DNA of 57,880 nt from Terriglobia bacterium (GCA_020073615.1 JAIQEX010000026.1:1-57880); one strand, 5' to 3'. Shown: positions 46,070 to 56,159, counted from the first letter of the stretch. Program-made: numbers and translations. Notes: generated from the sequence alone by a model not told the origin.

Positions 46070-47448
46070 AGCTCTGGGGCGGGCGGTTCGAGTCCGGGCC
46101 GTCGGAGATTTTCGAGCGGTTCTCGGGGTCGCTCGATTTCGACCGGCGCCTGGTGGATGCGGATATCCGTGGCTCGCAGGCATTCGCGCGGGCGCTGGAG
46201 CGCGTGGGCATCCTCACGGCCGAGGAGCGCGCGCGCATTGTCGAGGCGTTCGACCAGATGCGCAGCGACGCCGCCACGCCCGCGTTTTTCGAGGGCGCAG
46301 CCGATGAAGACGTACACACACTGGTGATCCGCAAGCTTCGGGAGCGCGCCGGCGCCGTGGCCGACAAGATCCACACCGGCCGCAGCCGCAATGAGCAAGT
46401 CTCGCTCGATACCAGGATGTGGGTGCGCGAGGAGGCGGAGCGCGTGCGCGCGCTGTTGTGCGGCGCGATGGGCGCGCTGCTCGAACTCGCCGCCCGCTAC
46501 CCGGGCGCAGTCATCCCCGGCTACACGCATCTGCGCCGCGCGCAGGCCGTGCTGTGGCCGCACTACCTGCTGGCGTATTTTGAAATGTTGGCGCGCGACT
46601 GGGAGCGTTTCGGCGAGGCGCGGCGGCGCGCCGACGTGCTCCCCCTGGGCGCCGGCGCGCTGGCGGGCAGCGGCTTTCCGTTCGACCGCGAGGCACTGGC
46701 AGGCGACCTCGGCTTCGCGGCCATCGCGCGCAACAGCATGGATGTCTCCGGCGACCGCGATTTCGCGCTCGATTTTCTCTATGCCGCCACCGTCGCTATG
46801 ATCCACCTCAGCCGCCTGGCCGAAGACTGGATCCTCTATTCCAGCGAGGAGTTCGGCTGGCTGGAGCCGGGCGACGCCGTGACCAGCGGTTCCAGCCTGA
46901 TGCCGCAGAAGAAGAACCCGGATTCGCTCGAGCTGATCCGCGGGAAAAGCGGGCGTGTGATGGGCTGTCTCACCGCGCTGCTGGTTACCATGAAAGGCCT
47001 GCCGATGACCTACAATCGCGATATGCAGGAGGACAAGGTCCCGCTGTTCGAAGCCGCCGATCAACTGGCCGGGTCGCTCGAAATGATGCGCGAGGTGATT
47101 CAATCCGCCCGGCTCAACCCCGCGAAACCGGCGGCCGCCGCCGAAGAAAGCTGGGTGGTGGCCACGGATCTCGCCGAGGCCCTGGCGCGCGCCGGAACGC
47201 CGTTTCACGAGGCGCACCGCATCGTGGGCCGCTTCGTGCTCGAAAGCGTGCGCCGCGGCAGGAAGCCGTCGGACTGGACCGCCGAAGAGATGGCGCGCTT
47301 CGCCCCCGAATTCACGGGCGGCTTCGCGGCCCTGCTGAATCCCCGAAAGGGAATGGCGTCGCGCGAGATTCCGGGCGGCACCGGCCCGCATGCGGTGGCC
47401 GCCGCCCTGGCCGCGGCCCGCCAGCGTCTGGGAGAGATGAGCCAATGA
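46066..47448 (+). CDS. argH: argininosuccinate lyase
   Basis: Cleaves argininosuccinate to arginine and fumarate, the last step. The 460-aa protein starts KLWGGRFESGPSE and has HTGRSRNEQV, GYTHLRRAQ with the catalytic His and the superfamily signature GSSLMPQKKNPD. ATG 46066 overlaps the argG stop; the frame is open further upstream inside argG, without similarity. Its stop overlaps argR. Confidence 0.97.
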
Positions 47449-47882
47449 CCAAAACCTACCGCCAGGGCCAGATCCTGAAACTGATCCGCGGCAAGCGCAT
47501 CACCACGCAGGAGGAGCTCGCCCAGGAACTCAAGAACGTCGGCATCGCCGCCACGCAGGTGACGCTCTCGCGCGACATCCGCGACCTGCGCCTGGTGAAG
47601 ACGCGCGACGGCTACCAGGAGATGGCGCCGGAAGAGACCGGCCCGCGTTTTTCCATGCTGGCCGGCGAATTCCTCAAGGACGTGCTGCGCGCGCAGAACC
47701 TGGTGATCCTCAAAACATCCCCGGGCCACGCCAACTCGGTGGCGGTAGCGCTCGATAACGAAGGCTGGCCCGAAGTGGTGGGCACCATCGCCGGCGACGA
47801 CACCATCCTGGTGATCACCCCCGACGGCCCCACCGGCGAAGCCGTGCAGGAGAAACTGCTGGAGCTGTTGGAGGGCGGGTAG
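47445..47882 (+). CDS. argR: arginine repressor
   Basis: Arginine-sensing transcription regulator of 145 aa. The N-terminal winged helix (LIRGKRITTQEELAQELKNVGIAATQVTLSRDIRDLRLVK) binds ARG boxes; the C-terminal domain (LVILKTSPGHANSVAVALD, GTIAGDDTILVI) binds arginine and hexamerises. ATG 47445 overlaps argH. Being in the operon it probably represses, it may autoregulate through the box before argF. Confidence 0.96.
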   Translation: MTKTYRQGQILKLIRGKRITTQEELAQELKNVGIAATQVTLSRDIRDLRLVKTRDGYQEMAPEETGPRFSMLAGEFLKDVLRAQNLVILKTSPGHANSVAVALDNEGWPEVVGTIAGDDTILVITPDGPTGEAVQEKLLELLEGG

Positions 47883-47915
47883 ACGGGGCGCACGCCGTAT
47901 ACTGGTTGTGAGGCC

Positions 47916-48140
47916 ATGGAAATGCAATTGGACCCGCGAGAAGAATTGCTTGTGGAGGTCTTCCGCCGCCTTCCGCCGGATACGGCTGCCGAGCTGTCGG
48001 CTCTGGCCGAACGATTAGCCAAGCTCACGCCGCCCGGCAAAGTTGACTGGTCCGATTCCTGGTCCGACGAAGATCTGCAGGATTTCAGGGCCGCTTCCCT
48101 GAGGCGGCTTGAAGCCGAGGAGTCAGAGGAATCGTATTGA
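47916..48140 (+). CDS. putative antitoxin of a MazF/PemK-like pair
   Basis: A 74-aa acidic protein (EMQLDPREELLVEVFRRL through DWSDSWSDEDLQDF) with no obvious DNA-binding motif. It is assigned as antitoxin only from its position: its stop overlaps the TTG start of the PemK-like toxin. A TATACT hexamer at 47898-47903 may be its -10. Confidence 0.55.
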   Translation: MEMQLDPREELLVEVFRRLPPDTAAELSALAERLAKLTPPGKVDWSDSWSDEDLQDFRAASLRRLEAEESEESY

Positions 48141-48460
48141 AACCGGGCGACGTCGTAGTGGGCGTGCTTGCTGGCGCCTTGGAAACCAAAGTCCGCCCGG
48201 CGGTGGTGATTGCCAGCAGCGCGTACCTTGTAGAACGCCCCGATGTTCTCGTCGGTATTCTCACGACCAAGCTGCCCAAAACGGCTACATCAACGGACTG
48301 CGTTCTCCTGGACTGGCAATCCGCCGGTCTTCGCGCCGAGTCGTATTTCCGAGCGTACGTGCTGACCACACACCGCTCAGAGCTGACCGTCATCGGCCAT
48401 CTCAGCGATCGGGACTGGAACCAAGTGAAGGCCCGTGTACGAGCAGCCTTCGCGATTTGA
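48137..48460 (+). CDS. MazF/PemK-family toxin
   Basis: A 107-aa PemK/MazF-like endoribonuclease: KPGDVVVGVLAGALETKVRPAVVIAS with the conserved R-P-A-V-V-I strand, VGILTTKL, and SYFRAYVLTTHRSELTVIGHLSDRDW. TTG 48137 overlaps the upstream gene. Such toxins cleave mRNA at short sequences. It is complete by length. Confidence 0.8.
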   Translation: MKPGDVVVGVLAGALETKVRPAVVIASSAYLVERPDVLVGILTTKLPKTATSTDCVLLDWQSAGLRAESYFRAYVLTTHRSELTVIGHLSDRDWNQVKARVRAAFAI

Positions 48461-48683
48461 AGCGAAGCAGCACGAATCGGCTGGATCTCGCACATAGCTG
48501 GAATCGTCGCCTTCCGAAGTCGGGAGCACTGATCCGCCGGTCAAATCAGTGCCATGGCAACACTACGGTCAAGTGGATGATCAGCACGGGCGCAGTTCTC
48601 GTTTTCAAGCGGGCCGTTCGTTCCATCACCGGATAGGCCCGGATCTTCGAGTCAAAAGCGCTAGGACTAAAGGCTAGCGATCA

Positions 48684-49520
48684 ATGTGGAACGAATCACC
48701 ACCCGAACATGCCGTTGGCAGTGACACCGTGATTTGGCGATACATGGACTTGCCCAAGTTCGCTTCGATGTTGTCCACGGGCCACCTGTGGTTCACAAGA
48801 GCGGCGGGACTCCTTGACGATCCATACGAGGGGCTCTGCGAGGCAGCACATCGTGAATTCCCACCTGACGAGTATGGTCCCGGTCCCATTGAGGTGCAAA
48901 GGCCAGTTGAGATTTCCCTTGAGCGAGTGTTCGCGGAGCTAGGTTACTACACCGTGGAGGCCTGCAAGAATGCACGCGACCATCTCTATGTGAATTCATG
49001 GTGTCTCGCATCTGAGTCGATGGCGATGTGGCAGATCTACAGTTCTCTTGCATACGGCGTAGCAGTGAAGTCTTCCGTCGGCCAATATCAGCTGTCGCTT
49101 AAGCTCGAACCCCTTCTTCGCCACCAATTCATGTTCGGAAAGGTCAAATACCACGATGATCTCTCAGCATCTTCGGAAATTCGGAGAGATTTCAGCGACG
49201 GAGCGATCCCGATGGGATCGAATTTCTTGGGGCAAGTGCTCACCCTGGGGCTTCACAAGCGTTCCTGTTACAAGCATGAAAACGAATGGCGGGCAGCCTT
49301 GTACCAAGATCTCAGGCCGGAGGTGCCCGGCGTTCAGATTCCTGTAGATCTGGAGCAATTGATCAGTGCCGTCTACATCGGTCCAAGGTCTGAGGACTTC
49401 TTTATTGAGGTTGTGTCATCAATAATGGACAAGTTCGAATTGCGGAAACCGGTAGAGCGGTCGCCTCTGCTTGTGCCTCCAGCCAAACCAGCAGTGCCGA
49501 GACGGCCTGCCACTGCCTAA
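48684..49520 (+). CDS. DUF2971 family protein
   Basis: A 278-aa protein resembling DUF2971: WRYMDLPKFASMLSTGHLWFTRAAGLLDDPYEG near the start, VNSWCLASESMAMWQIYSS, a GVAVKSS strand, and CYKHENEWRAALY later. Members occur widely in genomic islands and their function is unknown. The flanking DNA is less GC-rich than the arg genes, suggesting transfer. ATG 48684 is preceded by no strong ribosome-binding site. Confidence 0.78.
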   Translation: MWNESPPEHAVGSDTVIWRYMDLPKFASMLSTGHLWFTRAAGLLDDPYEGLCEAAHREFPPDEYGPGPIEVQRPVEISLERVFAELGYYTVEACKNARDHLYVNSWCLASESMAMWQIYSSLAYGVAVKSSVGQYQLSLKLEPLLRHQFMFGKVKYHDDLSASSEIRRDFSDGAIPMGSNFLGQVLTLGLHKRSCYKHENEWRAALYQDLRPEVPGVQIPVDLEQLISAVYIGPRSEDFFIEVVSSIMDKFELRKPVERSPLLVPPAKPAVPRRPATA

Positions 49521-49702
49521 CAACACCAAGGCGCGATGTAGCGGATGCCCACGCGAGTTCCCGGAATACCCAGGCGCCGCTGACTTTGAAGCGGTGCCGT
49601 TCGAGTGCCGGGCAGGTCGTCCAATCAAGCATAAATCAATCCAGTTCCATCATCACCGGTGTCCGGGTGAACCGCTACTTGATGGAACGGGGCGCCCCTC
49701 CC

Positions 49703-50077
49703 TCAGATCCGCTCCAACCGTTCCACGGTCATCCGGCCGCGCACGTTGCCGGTGTTCAACGTGGTGGCGGGTTCGAACAGCATCACTTCCACCTCTTCGT
49801 CCGCCGCCGGGCGGTGCTCGGTGCCGCGCGGCACGATCACGAACTCGCCGGCGCCGATGCGCATTTCCTGCTCGCGCCCCTCCGCGTCGCGGTAATCCAT
49901 GCGGAAACTACCGCGCAGCACAAAAAACAATTCGTCCTCGGCTTCGTGGTGATGCCATACGAAGTCGCCCTGAAACTTCACCAGCTTTACCTGCTGTCCG
50001 TTCAATTCGCCCACGATCTTCGGCTGGTAGTGTTCGGAAAAGGAAGCGAGCTTTTCGGCAAGATTGACCTTCTGCAT
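49703..50077 (-). CDS. cupin-domain protein
   Basis: A 124-aa single-cupin protein: VWHHHEAEDELFFVLRGSF with the metal-binding His-x-His and Glu, and the second motif GAGEFVIVPRGTEHRP. Small cupins of this type bind a metal and a small ligand; substrate unknown. ATG 50077 begins at MQKVNLAEKL; the frame is open to 50110. It lies 42 bp beyond the end of the selenoprotein gene, same strand. Confidence 0.88.
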   Translation of the reverse strand: MQKVNLAEKLASFSEHYQPKIVGELNGQQVKLVKFQGDFVWHHHEAEDELFFVLRGSFRMDYRDAEGREQEMRIGAGEFVIVPRGTEHRPAADEEVEVMLFEPATTLNTGNVRGRMTVERLERI

Positions 50078-50119
50078 ACCAGGTAGCCTATCGCAGAACC
50101 GTCCTGCCACGCGCCGCGT

Positions 50120-51508
50120 TCACACAAGAGCCAACTGCTCTTCGGTGGGCTCCGCTCAACAGTACCAGGGTTCGGTGAGGTACGGGATCGTGGCGCGCGC
50201 GGCCATCGGTACATCCACCGGGAAGTCGCCGGCTTCCGCCAGGTCCCAGATGGCGCGGAAGATCTCGAGTCGCGGTGCGCGGCGGCGCTCCTGGCGCTTG
50301 ATCGTCTCCTGGATGGAGGCGCCCAGCGGGTCCAGGGCAGGGTCGGAATTGTGCCACGGGTAGCACAGCACGCGCGGGTCGAATGGCTGGATCGCCGCGC
50401 GGATCTCCGGCAGATCCAGGAGCAGGGAGCCCGCCGGAATCAGCAGGCGGATGGCGAGCTGTATCGGCGCCACCTGCTCCGCCAGGCCGAGGCCGGCGAG
50501 CGCGCGCAGGAATTCGGCATAGCCTGCGCGCGTGGTCCAGGGCGTGAACGGGATGAATGTGGGCGACAGGTGCAGGCCGGCCGCGCGCATCAGTTGGAGC
50601 GCTTCGACGAAGCCGGCACGCGTGTGGCCCTTATCCAGCTTCTCGAGCACGGCGTCGTCCAGCGATTCCACGGCGCTGGTTACGAACAGGCAGCCGGTGT
50701 CTTTGAGCGCGGGCAGCAGATCGCGATGCTTCAGGAGGTGCTCGATCTTGATGGTGACGTCGTAGGTCAGGCGCGGCCACTCGCGGTGGAGCGCCTCCAC
50801 AATCGGGATGGCATGACCCGGGCCATTGAAGAAGTCCGGATCGCCGAAGGTGATGTGCTCGGCGCCCGCGGCCACTTGGCGGCGGATGTCCTCGAGGACC
50901 ACGTCCTGCTGCACGATGCGGAACAGGCCGCGATACACGGGCACTACCGGACAATGGCGGCAGAGGTGCTTGCAGCCGTGGCTGGCCTCGGTGTAGCCTA
51001 CCGTCCGGCGGGCATCGCCGGCCACCAGTTGCGCATAGGCGCCGAGCGGCGGCAGGCCGGTGCGGTCGGGCACCAGGAACTGCTGGCGCGCCGTGGAAAT
51101 CAGAGGCTCCGGCTGGCGGTAGGGCGGCTCTCCGGTGCGGCCCACGCTCAAGCGGCGCGCGAGATCCGCCAAACCCTGCTCGAACTCGCCGCCGATCACG
51201 GTCTGCACGCCGGCGCGCCGCAACACGGAATCGTTCAGCGGAGCGTACAGGCCGTAGGCGCAAAGGTGAGCGTGGGGGCTGGCGGCGCGCACGCGGTCCA
51301 CCACCTTCTGGAAGAGCCGCGTGGCGGTGTGCATGGGGAGGAAAAACGCAATCAGGCCGGCCTGTTCCATAGCGTGGTGAGGGAAGGGGCTGCAGGAAAG
51401 GTCGGCGAGCGTCACCTCGTGACCGGCGGCGCGCAGCCAGGCCGCGGGCGATGCCAGGCCGAATGGCTGACGGCCCAGCTCGTAGGTGGAAATCAGGACA
51501 ACCCGCAC
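50120..51508 (-). CDS. CUAEP-tail radical SAM selenoprotein (in-frame UGA)
   Basis: Radical SAM protein with a B12-binding-like N-terminal half (about 1-120) and cluster-binding C179-x3-C183-x2-C186 (HGCKHLCRHC). A simple open frame stops after LTEPWYC at TGA 50156-50158. The next codons read AEPTEEQLALV to a TGA at 50120-50122, so if the first UGA is selenocysteine (residue 451) the tail is C-U-A-E-P, the motif for which the CUAEP/CCAEP-tail radical SAM (seleno)protein family is named. A hairpin lies just 3' of the codon. Total 462 aa. GTG 51508 has AGAAGG upstream. Catalytic role unknown. Recoding needs selA-D elsewhere in the genome, not in the window. Confidence 0.87.
50123..50158 (-). 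promoter_or_regulatory. UGA selenocysteine codon and SECIS-like hairpin
   Basis: In mRNA sense, the UGA is followed by GCGGAGCC and then CAC-CG-AAGAGC, a five-base loop AGUUG, GCUCUU, GUG. The AAGAGC/GCUCUU stem is perfect (6 bp), extended by CAC/GUG across a 2-nt bulge. The loop begins 19 nt after the UGA and contains GU. Position and shape suit a bacterial SECIS, which lies directly downstream of the codon and binds SelB. Confidence 0.72.
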
Positions 51509-51609
51509 TTACCTTCTATTATGAGGGGTGGGCGCCTGCGCGGGATGGGGCGGTGGCCCGCCGGCGGAGGTCTGTCTTCGCGACAGCCGCCGCCGGCCGG
51601 TTCAAACTG

Positions 51610-52239
51610 CTACGGATGGCTAGTACCATTCGATTGCGATTTGGTGAAGAGCGGTCCCAGGTTCGTTACGGCATCGGGCACGCTGATCATGGCCAGCGGG
51701 CCGGCCTTATGCTCGCCGTTGAACGGGGTCGGGCTGGCCACATTGAAGCCGCAGGCCGCGGCGTCGTTGGGGTCGTCGAACCAGAAACCGACATGGAACG
51801 CGTTGGTGGGCGGCAGGAGCGTATTCTGATCCACGCCGAAGATCTCGTCCAGCAGGATGGTCCTGATCTGTACTTCGGCGTTGCCTCTCCGGTCGGCCTC
51901 GATGTCGGACTGATACCACGCCATGCCCACGTTGGGGACCGCGGGATTCGGCTGGCCATCGGGCCCCAGCGTGCTCCGCTCGACGGTGAAGAGGTCGAAC
52001 GCCAGGTGCGGTTTGACGTTGCTCAGCCGGAGCACCATCGTGTCGTTCGTCTTGCCGCGCAGTACGGTAACTTCGGCTTTGGGCGCGGGTCCGGACGGAT
52101 TGCCCAGGCACTGAGCGAACTTCGGGTTGACCGCCAGCGGGAAGCGAATCTCCTCTACTTGGCTTTGCGCAAAAGAAGGTCCTGCCGCGGCGGTGAGTGC
52201 GGACGCGGCGCTAAAGGCGAAAATCATCCATCGTTTCAT
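51610..52239 (-). CDS. exported protein of unknown function
   Basis: A 209-aa protein with a clear signal peptide (MKRWMIFAFSAASALTAAAGPSFAQ). The mature region has beta-type segments (TMVLRLSNVKPHLAFDLFTVER, NAFHVGFWFDDPNDAAACGF) that resemble superoxide-dismutase-like or CHRD-type folds only loosely. ATG 52239 has GAGGAAAA upstream. It follows the large regulator gene; no partner is apparent. Confidence 0.6.
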   Translation of the reverse strand: MKRWMIFAFSAASALTAAAGPSFAQSQVEEIRFPLAVNPKFAQCLGNPSGPAPKAEVTVLRGKTNDTMVLRLSNVKPHLAFDLFTVERSTLGPDGQPNPAVPNVGMAWYQSDIEADRRGNAEVQIRTILLDEIFGVDQNTLLPPTNAFHVGFWFDDPNDAAACGFNVASPTPFNGEHKAGPLAMISVPDAVTNLGPLFTKSQSNGTSHP

Positions 52240-52396
52240 TTGAGACTTTTCCTCTTTTTTGGGATTCAGATTTCTTTGTCGAGTCCAGCCCCGGCGCCGC
52301 TGACTTAACGCGCCGCTGCTGTGCTCAATTAGAACTTTACGGGAATCTCCCGCGCGAGTCGTCAGAGAGCGGTAAGGTTTTGGTAGGGCCTCGGAA

Positions 52397-55300
52397 TTAC
52401 TCGCAAGCCACGCAAGCGCCTGCGCGCTCCGCGCGGATTGGCGTGTGAGCCAGGAGGCACGCTCGCAGTGGATCGTCCGCCGCCAGGGAGCCTGCAAGCC
52501 GCAGAATCGCGGCCCGCGCCTGCGCCAGATGAGACGGTTCGCCCATCACTTCCGCCGCCAGCGCATGCAATCGCCAGGCGGCCAGCGGCGCCTCCCGGCC
52601 CTCGATCGCTTCCAGGCCGCGGGCGATCTCGCGCCGGGCACCTAGTGGATCGCGCTCCAGAATCGCCACGCGCGCCCGGGCGTGGTGGGCCAGCGCTCTC
52701 CAGGTGCATTCGGCCGTCTCCGATGCCAGCGTCAGGAACCGTTCCGCTTCCTCGCGGGCGGCCTGCAATTCTCCGGAGGCGAGAAATAATTCCGTCAAGC
52801 CGAGTTGCAAAGGCAATTTCCAGAACCAGTCCGACAGCACCCGCTCCCGGCTCTGCCATTCCCGGAGCTCTTCGAACAGGCGCCGGGCGGCCTCCGGATT
52901 TCCTGTGCCGAGCTCCGCGTGGCCGAGCATCACCATGCCGATTTGAATGCTCACGGAATGCCCGAGCAGGCGCGCGCGGTCGAGGTAGCCGCGGCACGCC
53001 TCCAGCGCGGAAGCGAAGGAACACGCCTGGATATGCAGAAACGCGTCGAGGAGTCCGAAGAGCAGCGCCCACAGATCATGCCCGTTGCGATTGGCCCGGT
53101 CAATGGCACGCTGCAGCAGGTCCTGCATCGCGCCCCATTCCCCGAGATGCAGGAGCGCCCAGGCCTGGAAGAAATAGGGGACCGAGTAATCGTGGAGGCA
53201 TTCCAATTCCGTGGCAATGCGGATGCCCTCCTCCGCGGTATCGCATGCCTCGCGGTACCGCGAGGAGAGCGACTGGAAGAACGAATGGCGGCTCGCGTGG
53301 AGCGCATGCACCACGCGGTCTTCGCCTGTGCGGGCTGCCTCCAGGGCCGCGGCGGAGGCGCGCGAATCCCGTTCATCCCACCCGCGCAACATGAGGTTCC
53401 AGTACGCCACCTGCCCCAATGCGGTGCACTTCAGCTCCGGGTCGCTCGAAGAATTGCAGAGTGTGAGCGCGGTGTCGGCAGCGCGCAAACAGCGGTCCCG
53501 ATCGAGAAAGGACGTCACGCTTGCGAGCCAGAGCTGGGCTCGAAGCCGGCCTTCCAGGTACCCCATCGAGCGAGCCCGTTCGTCCATCCGCTCGAACTCG
53601 GCCGCGGCGGCGTCGAGTGCGCCCATCAGCCGGTAGACCAGGCCGATCTGCTCGGTCAGTTCGAGCCGGGCAGCCGCCCTGCCTGGCTCCGGCAGTTCGG
53701 CGGCCAGATCCATCGCCCGGACGAGGGCGTCGGCCGCCTCGGGCAGGGCGTGCCGCCGCGCACATCGTTGGGCCAGCAGCCGCAGGTAGAGTACGGCCCT
53801 GGGTGTGTCATGACAGGCTTGAAAATGCTGGGCCAGCTCCGATGCCGCCTCGCCCAGACGCTCGCCGGAAAGCCGTTCCAGGCGCTCGCCGATCGCCCGG
53901 TGGAGGCGCATGCGGCGCGCCGGAGGCAGCCGGCGATACAGAGTATCGCGGTACACGGCATGGGTGAAGCGGTATGCGGCGCCTGGCGGGCGCTCGCTGC
54001 CGGATCCTTCGGCCGGACGAAGGAAGAGATTCCGGCTCGTCAGGCCATCGCAATAGTCCTCCCACCGCTCCACCTCCTCGGGTTCGGCAATCGAGGGAAC
54101 CGCAAAGGCTACTCCGGCCACGCTGGCCGCCTCGAGGACGATCTGTTCCTCGGGGGTGAGCCGCGCGGCCTGGGTCGCAATCATTTTCGACAGGCTCTCG
54201 GGAACGCCGAGATCGAAATCGTCGGCGGCCGGGTTCAAATGCCATTCACCGCTTCGATTCTCGATGAGCGATCGCGACAACGCGAATTCCAGCACATGGG
54301 TGACGAACAGGGGATTGCCGTCGGTGCGGGCGTACACCCGTTCGGCAAAATCGCCCGGAAAGCGGTGGCTCGGGAAGCGGACGCCGAGGAACTCGGCGAC
54401 CTCGCTCCGGCCGAACATTTCGAGCTCGATCTCCACGCATCGCCCGCGCGCCTGCAGTGTCTGCTTGAGCGATTTTACGGGGTGGTTGGTGAGCACGACG
54501 TCGACCGGACGGTAGCTGGCGATGAGCAGCAACCTGGCGCGGCCCGTGCGGTTGGCGATCGTCGAGATCAGGTCGAGTGTGGAGACGTCGCTCCAGTGAA
54601 CGTCTTCCACCACCAGCAGCAGCGCCTCTTCCTGCGACAAGGCCTCGATGGCTTCGCTCATTTCGCGAAGCATCCGTTCGCGAGTCGCGCCGAGCGTCTC
54701 CTGCTTGAGCGTCTCGCCGTCGTCCAGGGACGGGATGCCCGGCAGTTGTACCAGCCAGGTGGGCGCGTGTCTTCTCAGAACATCGAGGATGCCGGGTAGT
54801 GCGCCGCCCTTGGCGCCCGCCGCAAGCGCGCCCAGGATCGGATAGTAGGGCTCGCTCGCGCCAAAATGCTCGATGCACTGCCCGCTGAGAATGCGGAGGG
54901 GGGCACGCTGGGCGGCTTCCTGCACGAAACGGGCGATCAGCGTCGACTTACCGATGCCGGGCTCGCCGGTGACGAAGGCCACCTGCCGCTGTCCGCCATT
55001 CGCCTGCCTCCACAACGAACGAAGGCTCTCCAGGGCCGCACCGCGCCCAATCAGAAGGGCCGCCGGAGCCCCGGAATGCTCCGGCGGGGGTGGCGGCTCG
55101 GCGGCGGCCTCGACCACGAAGCGGTAGCCGCGGCGATGCACGGTGCTGATATGCTTTGGATCCCGCGGATTCTCTCCCAGTGCCTTGCGGATCTCGAGGA
55201 CACACGTCTTCAGCACCGATTCCTGGACAAACGTGTCCGGCCAAACCGCCTGCAGCAGCTCCTCCTTGGTGACGATCCGGCCGGGGTTGTCCACCAGATG

Positions 55301-55429
55301 CCGCAGGACGCCGTATGCCTTGGGAGCGAGTTGGATACGGCTCTCCCCGCGCCACACGCACTCATTCGCCGTGTCCAGCGTGAACGAGGAGAACCGCTTG
55401 ATCACATCCACCTCCCCGGGCCACGGCAT
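52397..55429 (-). CDS. winged-helix/AAA ATPase/TPR transcription regulator
   Basis: A 1010-aa regulator. Residues 10-105 form an OmpR/PhoB-type winged helix (QLAPKAYGVLRHLVDNPGRIVTKEELL, HISTVHRRGYRFV). An AAA_16/STAND ATPase follows: Walker A VTGEPGIGKSTLIARF near 150 and Walker B EALLLVVEDVHWSD near 275. From about 500 the protein is helical, TPR-like, and may sense a ligand or partner. This architecture is common in Acidobacteria. The target operon cannot be inferred; the exported protein gene beside it is one candidate. Confidence 0.88.
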   Translation of the reverse strand: MPWPGEVDVIKRFSSFTLDTANECVWRGESRIQLAPKAYGVLRHLVDNPGRIVTKEELLQAVWPDTFVQESVLKTCVLEIRKALGENPRDPKHISTVHRRGYRFVVEAAAEPPPPPEHSGAPAALLIGRGAALESLRSLWRQANGGQRQVAFVTGEPGIGKSTLIARFVQEAAQRAPLRILSGQCIEHFGASEPYYPILGALAAGAKGGALPGILDVLRRHAPTWLVQLPGIPSLDDGETLKQETLGATRERMLREMSEAIEALSQEEALLLVVEDVHWSDVSTLDLISTIANRTGRARLLLIASYRPVDVVLTNHPVKSLKQTLQARGRCVEIELEMFGRSEVAEFLGVRFPSHRFPGDFAERVYARTDGNPLFVTHVLEFALSRSLIENRSGEWHLNPAADDFDLGVPESLSKMIATQAARLTPEEQIVLEAASVAGVAFAVPSIAEPEEVERWEDYCDGLTSRNLFLRPAEGSGSERPPGAAYRFTHAVYRDTLYRRLPPARRMRLHRAIGERLERLSGERLGEAASELAQHFQACHDTPRAVLYLRLLAQRCARRHALPEAADALVRAMDLAAELPEPGRAAARLELTEQIGLVYRLMGALDAAAAEFERMDERARSMGYLEGRLRAQLWLASVTSFLDRDRCLRAADTALTLCNSSSDPELKCTALGQVAYWNLMLRGWDERDSRASAAALEAARTGEDRVVHALHASRHSFFQSLSSRYREACDTAEEGIRIATELECLHDYSVPYFFQAWALLHLGEWGAMQDLLQRAIDRANRNGHDLWALLFGLLDAFLHIQACSFASALEACRGYLDRARLLGHSVSIQIGMVMLGHAELGTGNPEAARRLFEELREWQSRERVLSDWFWKLPLQLGLTELFLASGELQAAREEAERFLTLASETAECTWRALAHHARARVAILERDPLGARREIARGLEAIEGREAPLAAWRLHALAAEVMGEPSHLAQARAAILRLAGSLAADDPLRACLLAHTPIRAERAGACVACE

Positions 55430-55488
55430 TTGCGCAAAAATCGATACCTTGCCGACCGCACCCTTATGACTCTGTGAGTAGATCCATT

Positions 55489-56155
55489 TTACTCTGTTAC
55501 CGAAGACGATGCATCAGACTTTGGTGCGTACCTGCGCCATGCCTGCCCGCGGAGGCGCGCGGGCGCCCGCTCGGGGTACAACATCTCCACGAGGGCCTCG
55601 AAGGTCTCGACCACGCGCGGGCCGGGGCGGTTGAAGTATTGGTTGCCGTCGGCGAGGTACACGCGGCCGGTGCGCACGGCGCGCAGATCGCGCCAGCCTG
55701 GGCGGCCGGTGAGCCAGTACATCTCGCCCTCGGTGCGCGCCAGGTCGAAGCCGCAGGGCGCGATGACGATCACGTCGGGATCGGCCGCCTGAAGCTGCTC
55801 CCAGGTCATCCACGGCGAATGCCTGCCCGGCGCGCCGAACAGGTCGATGGCGCCGGCGAGTTCGACCAATTCCGGCGTCCAGTTGCCTGCCGCCATGAGC
55901 GGCTCCAGCCACTCGATGCAGGCGACGCGCTGCGGGCCACCCGGCGGCGGCCGGCAGCGGGCGCATGCGCGCCTGGAGCGCCGCCACCACCTCTTCGCCG
56001 TGCGCGGCGATTCCGAGCGCGCCGACGACGCGGCGGATATCCTGCCAGATGCCAGAGAGCGAATCGGGCTGCAGTGCGACGATCTCGGGTGGCTCGCTAT
56101 GCCGCGGGCGCACCTCGGGCATGAGAGCCTGGAACTCGCTGCGGGACACCGGCTT
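55489..56155 (-). pseudogene. BtuF-like cobalamin-binding protein, truncated and frameshifted
   Basis: Two frames together give most of a periplasmic vitamin-B12-binding protein. The upstream frame reads FQALMPEVRPRHSEPPEIV, then LSGIWQDIRRVVGALG, and after a one-base shift near 55950 the other frame continues RVACIEWLEPLMAAGNW, HSPWMTWEQLQAADPDVIVI, GRVYLADGNQYFNRPGPRVVETFEAL to the end. The N-terminal third is missing: homology starts abruptly at about 56155, 33 bp before the dead toxin gene, so insertion or deletion there removed it. Confidence 0.78.
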
Positions 56156-56159
56156 GGCC

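Noticed and set aside
49512-49640. Integron attC-like site after the DUF2971 gene (GCCTAAC at the stop codon)
   Set aside because: No matching GTTRRRY core or clear stem was found downstream, and no integrase is in the window.
52805-54799. 664-codon plus-strand frame
   Set aside because: Antisense to the winged-helix/AAA/TPR regulator, whose motifs are clear.
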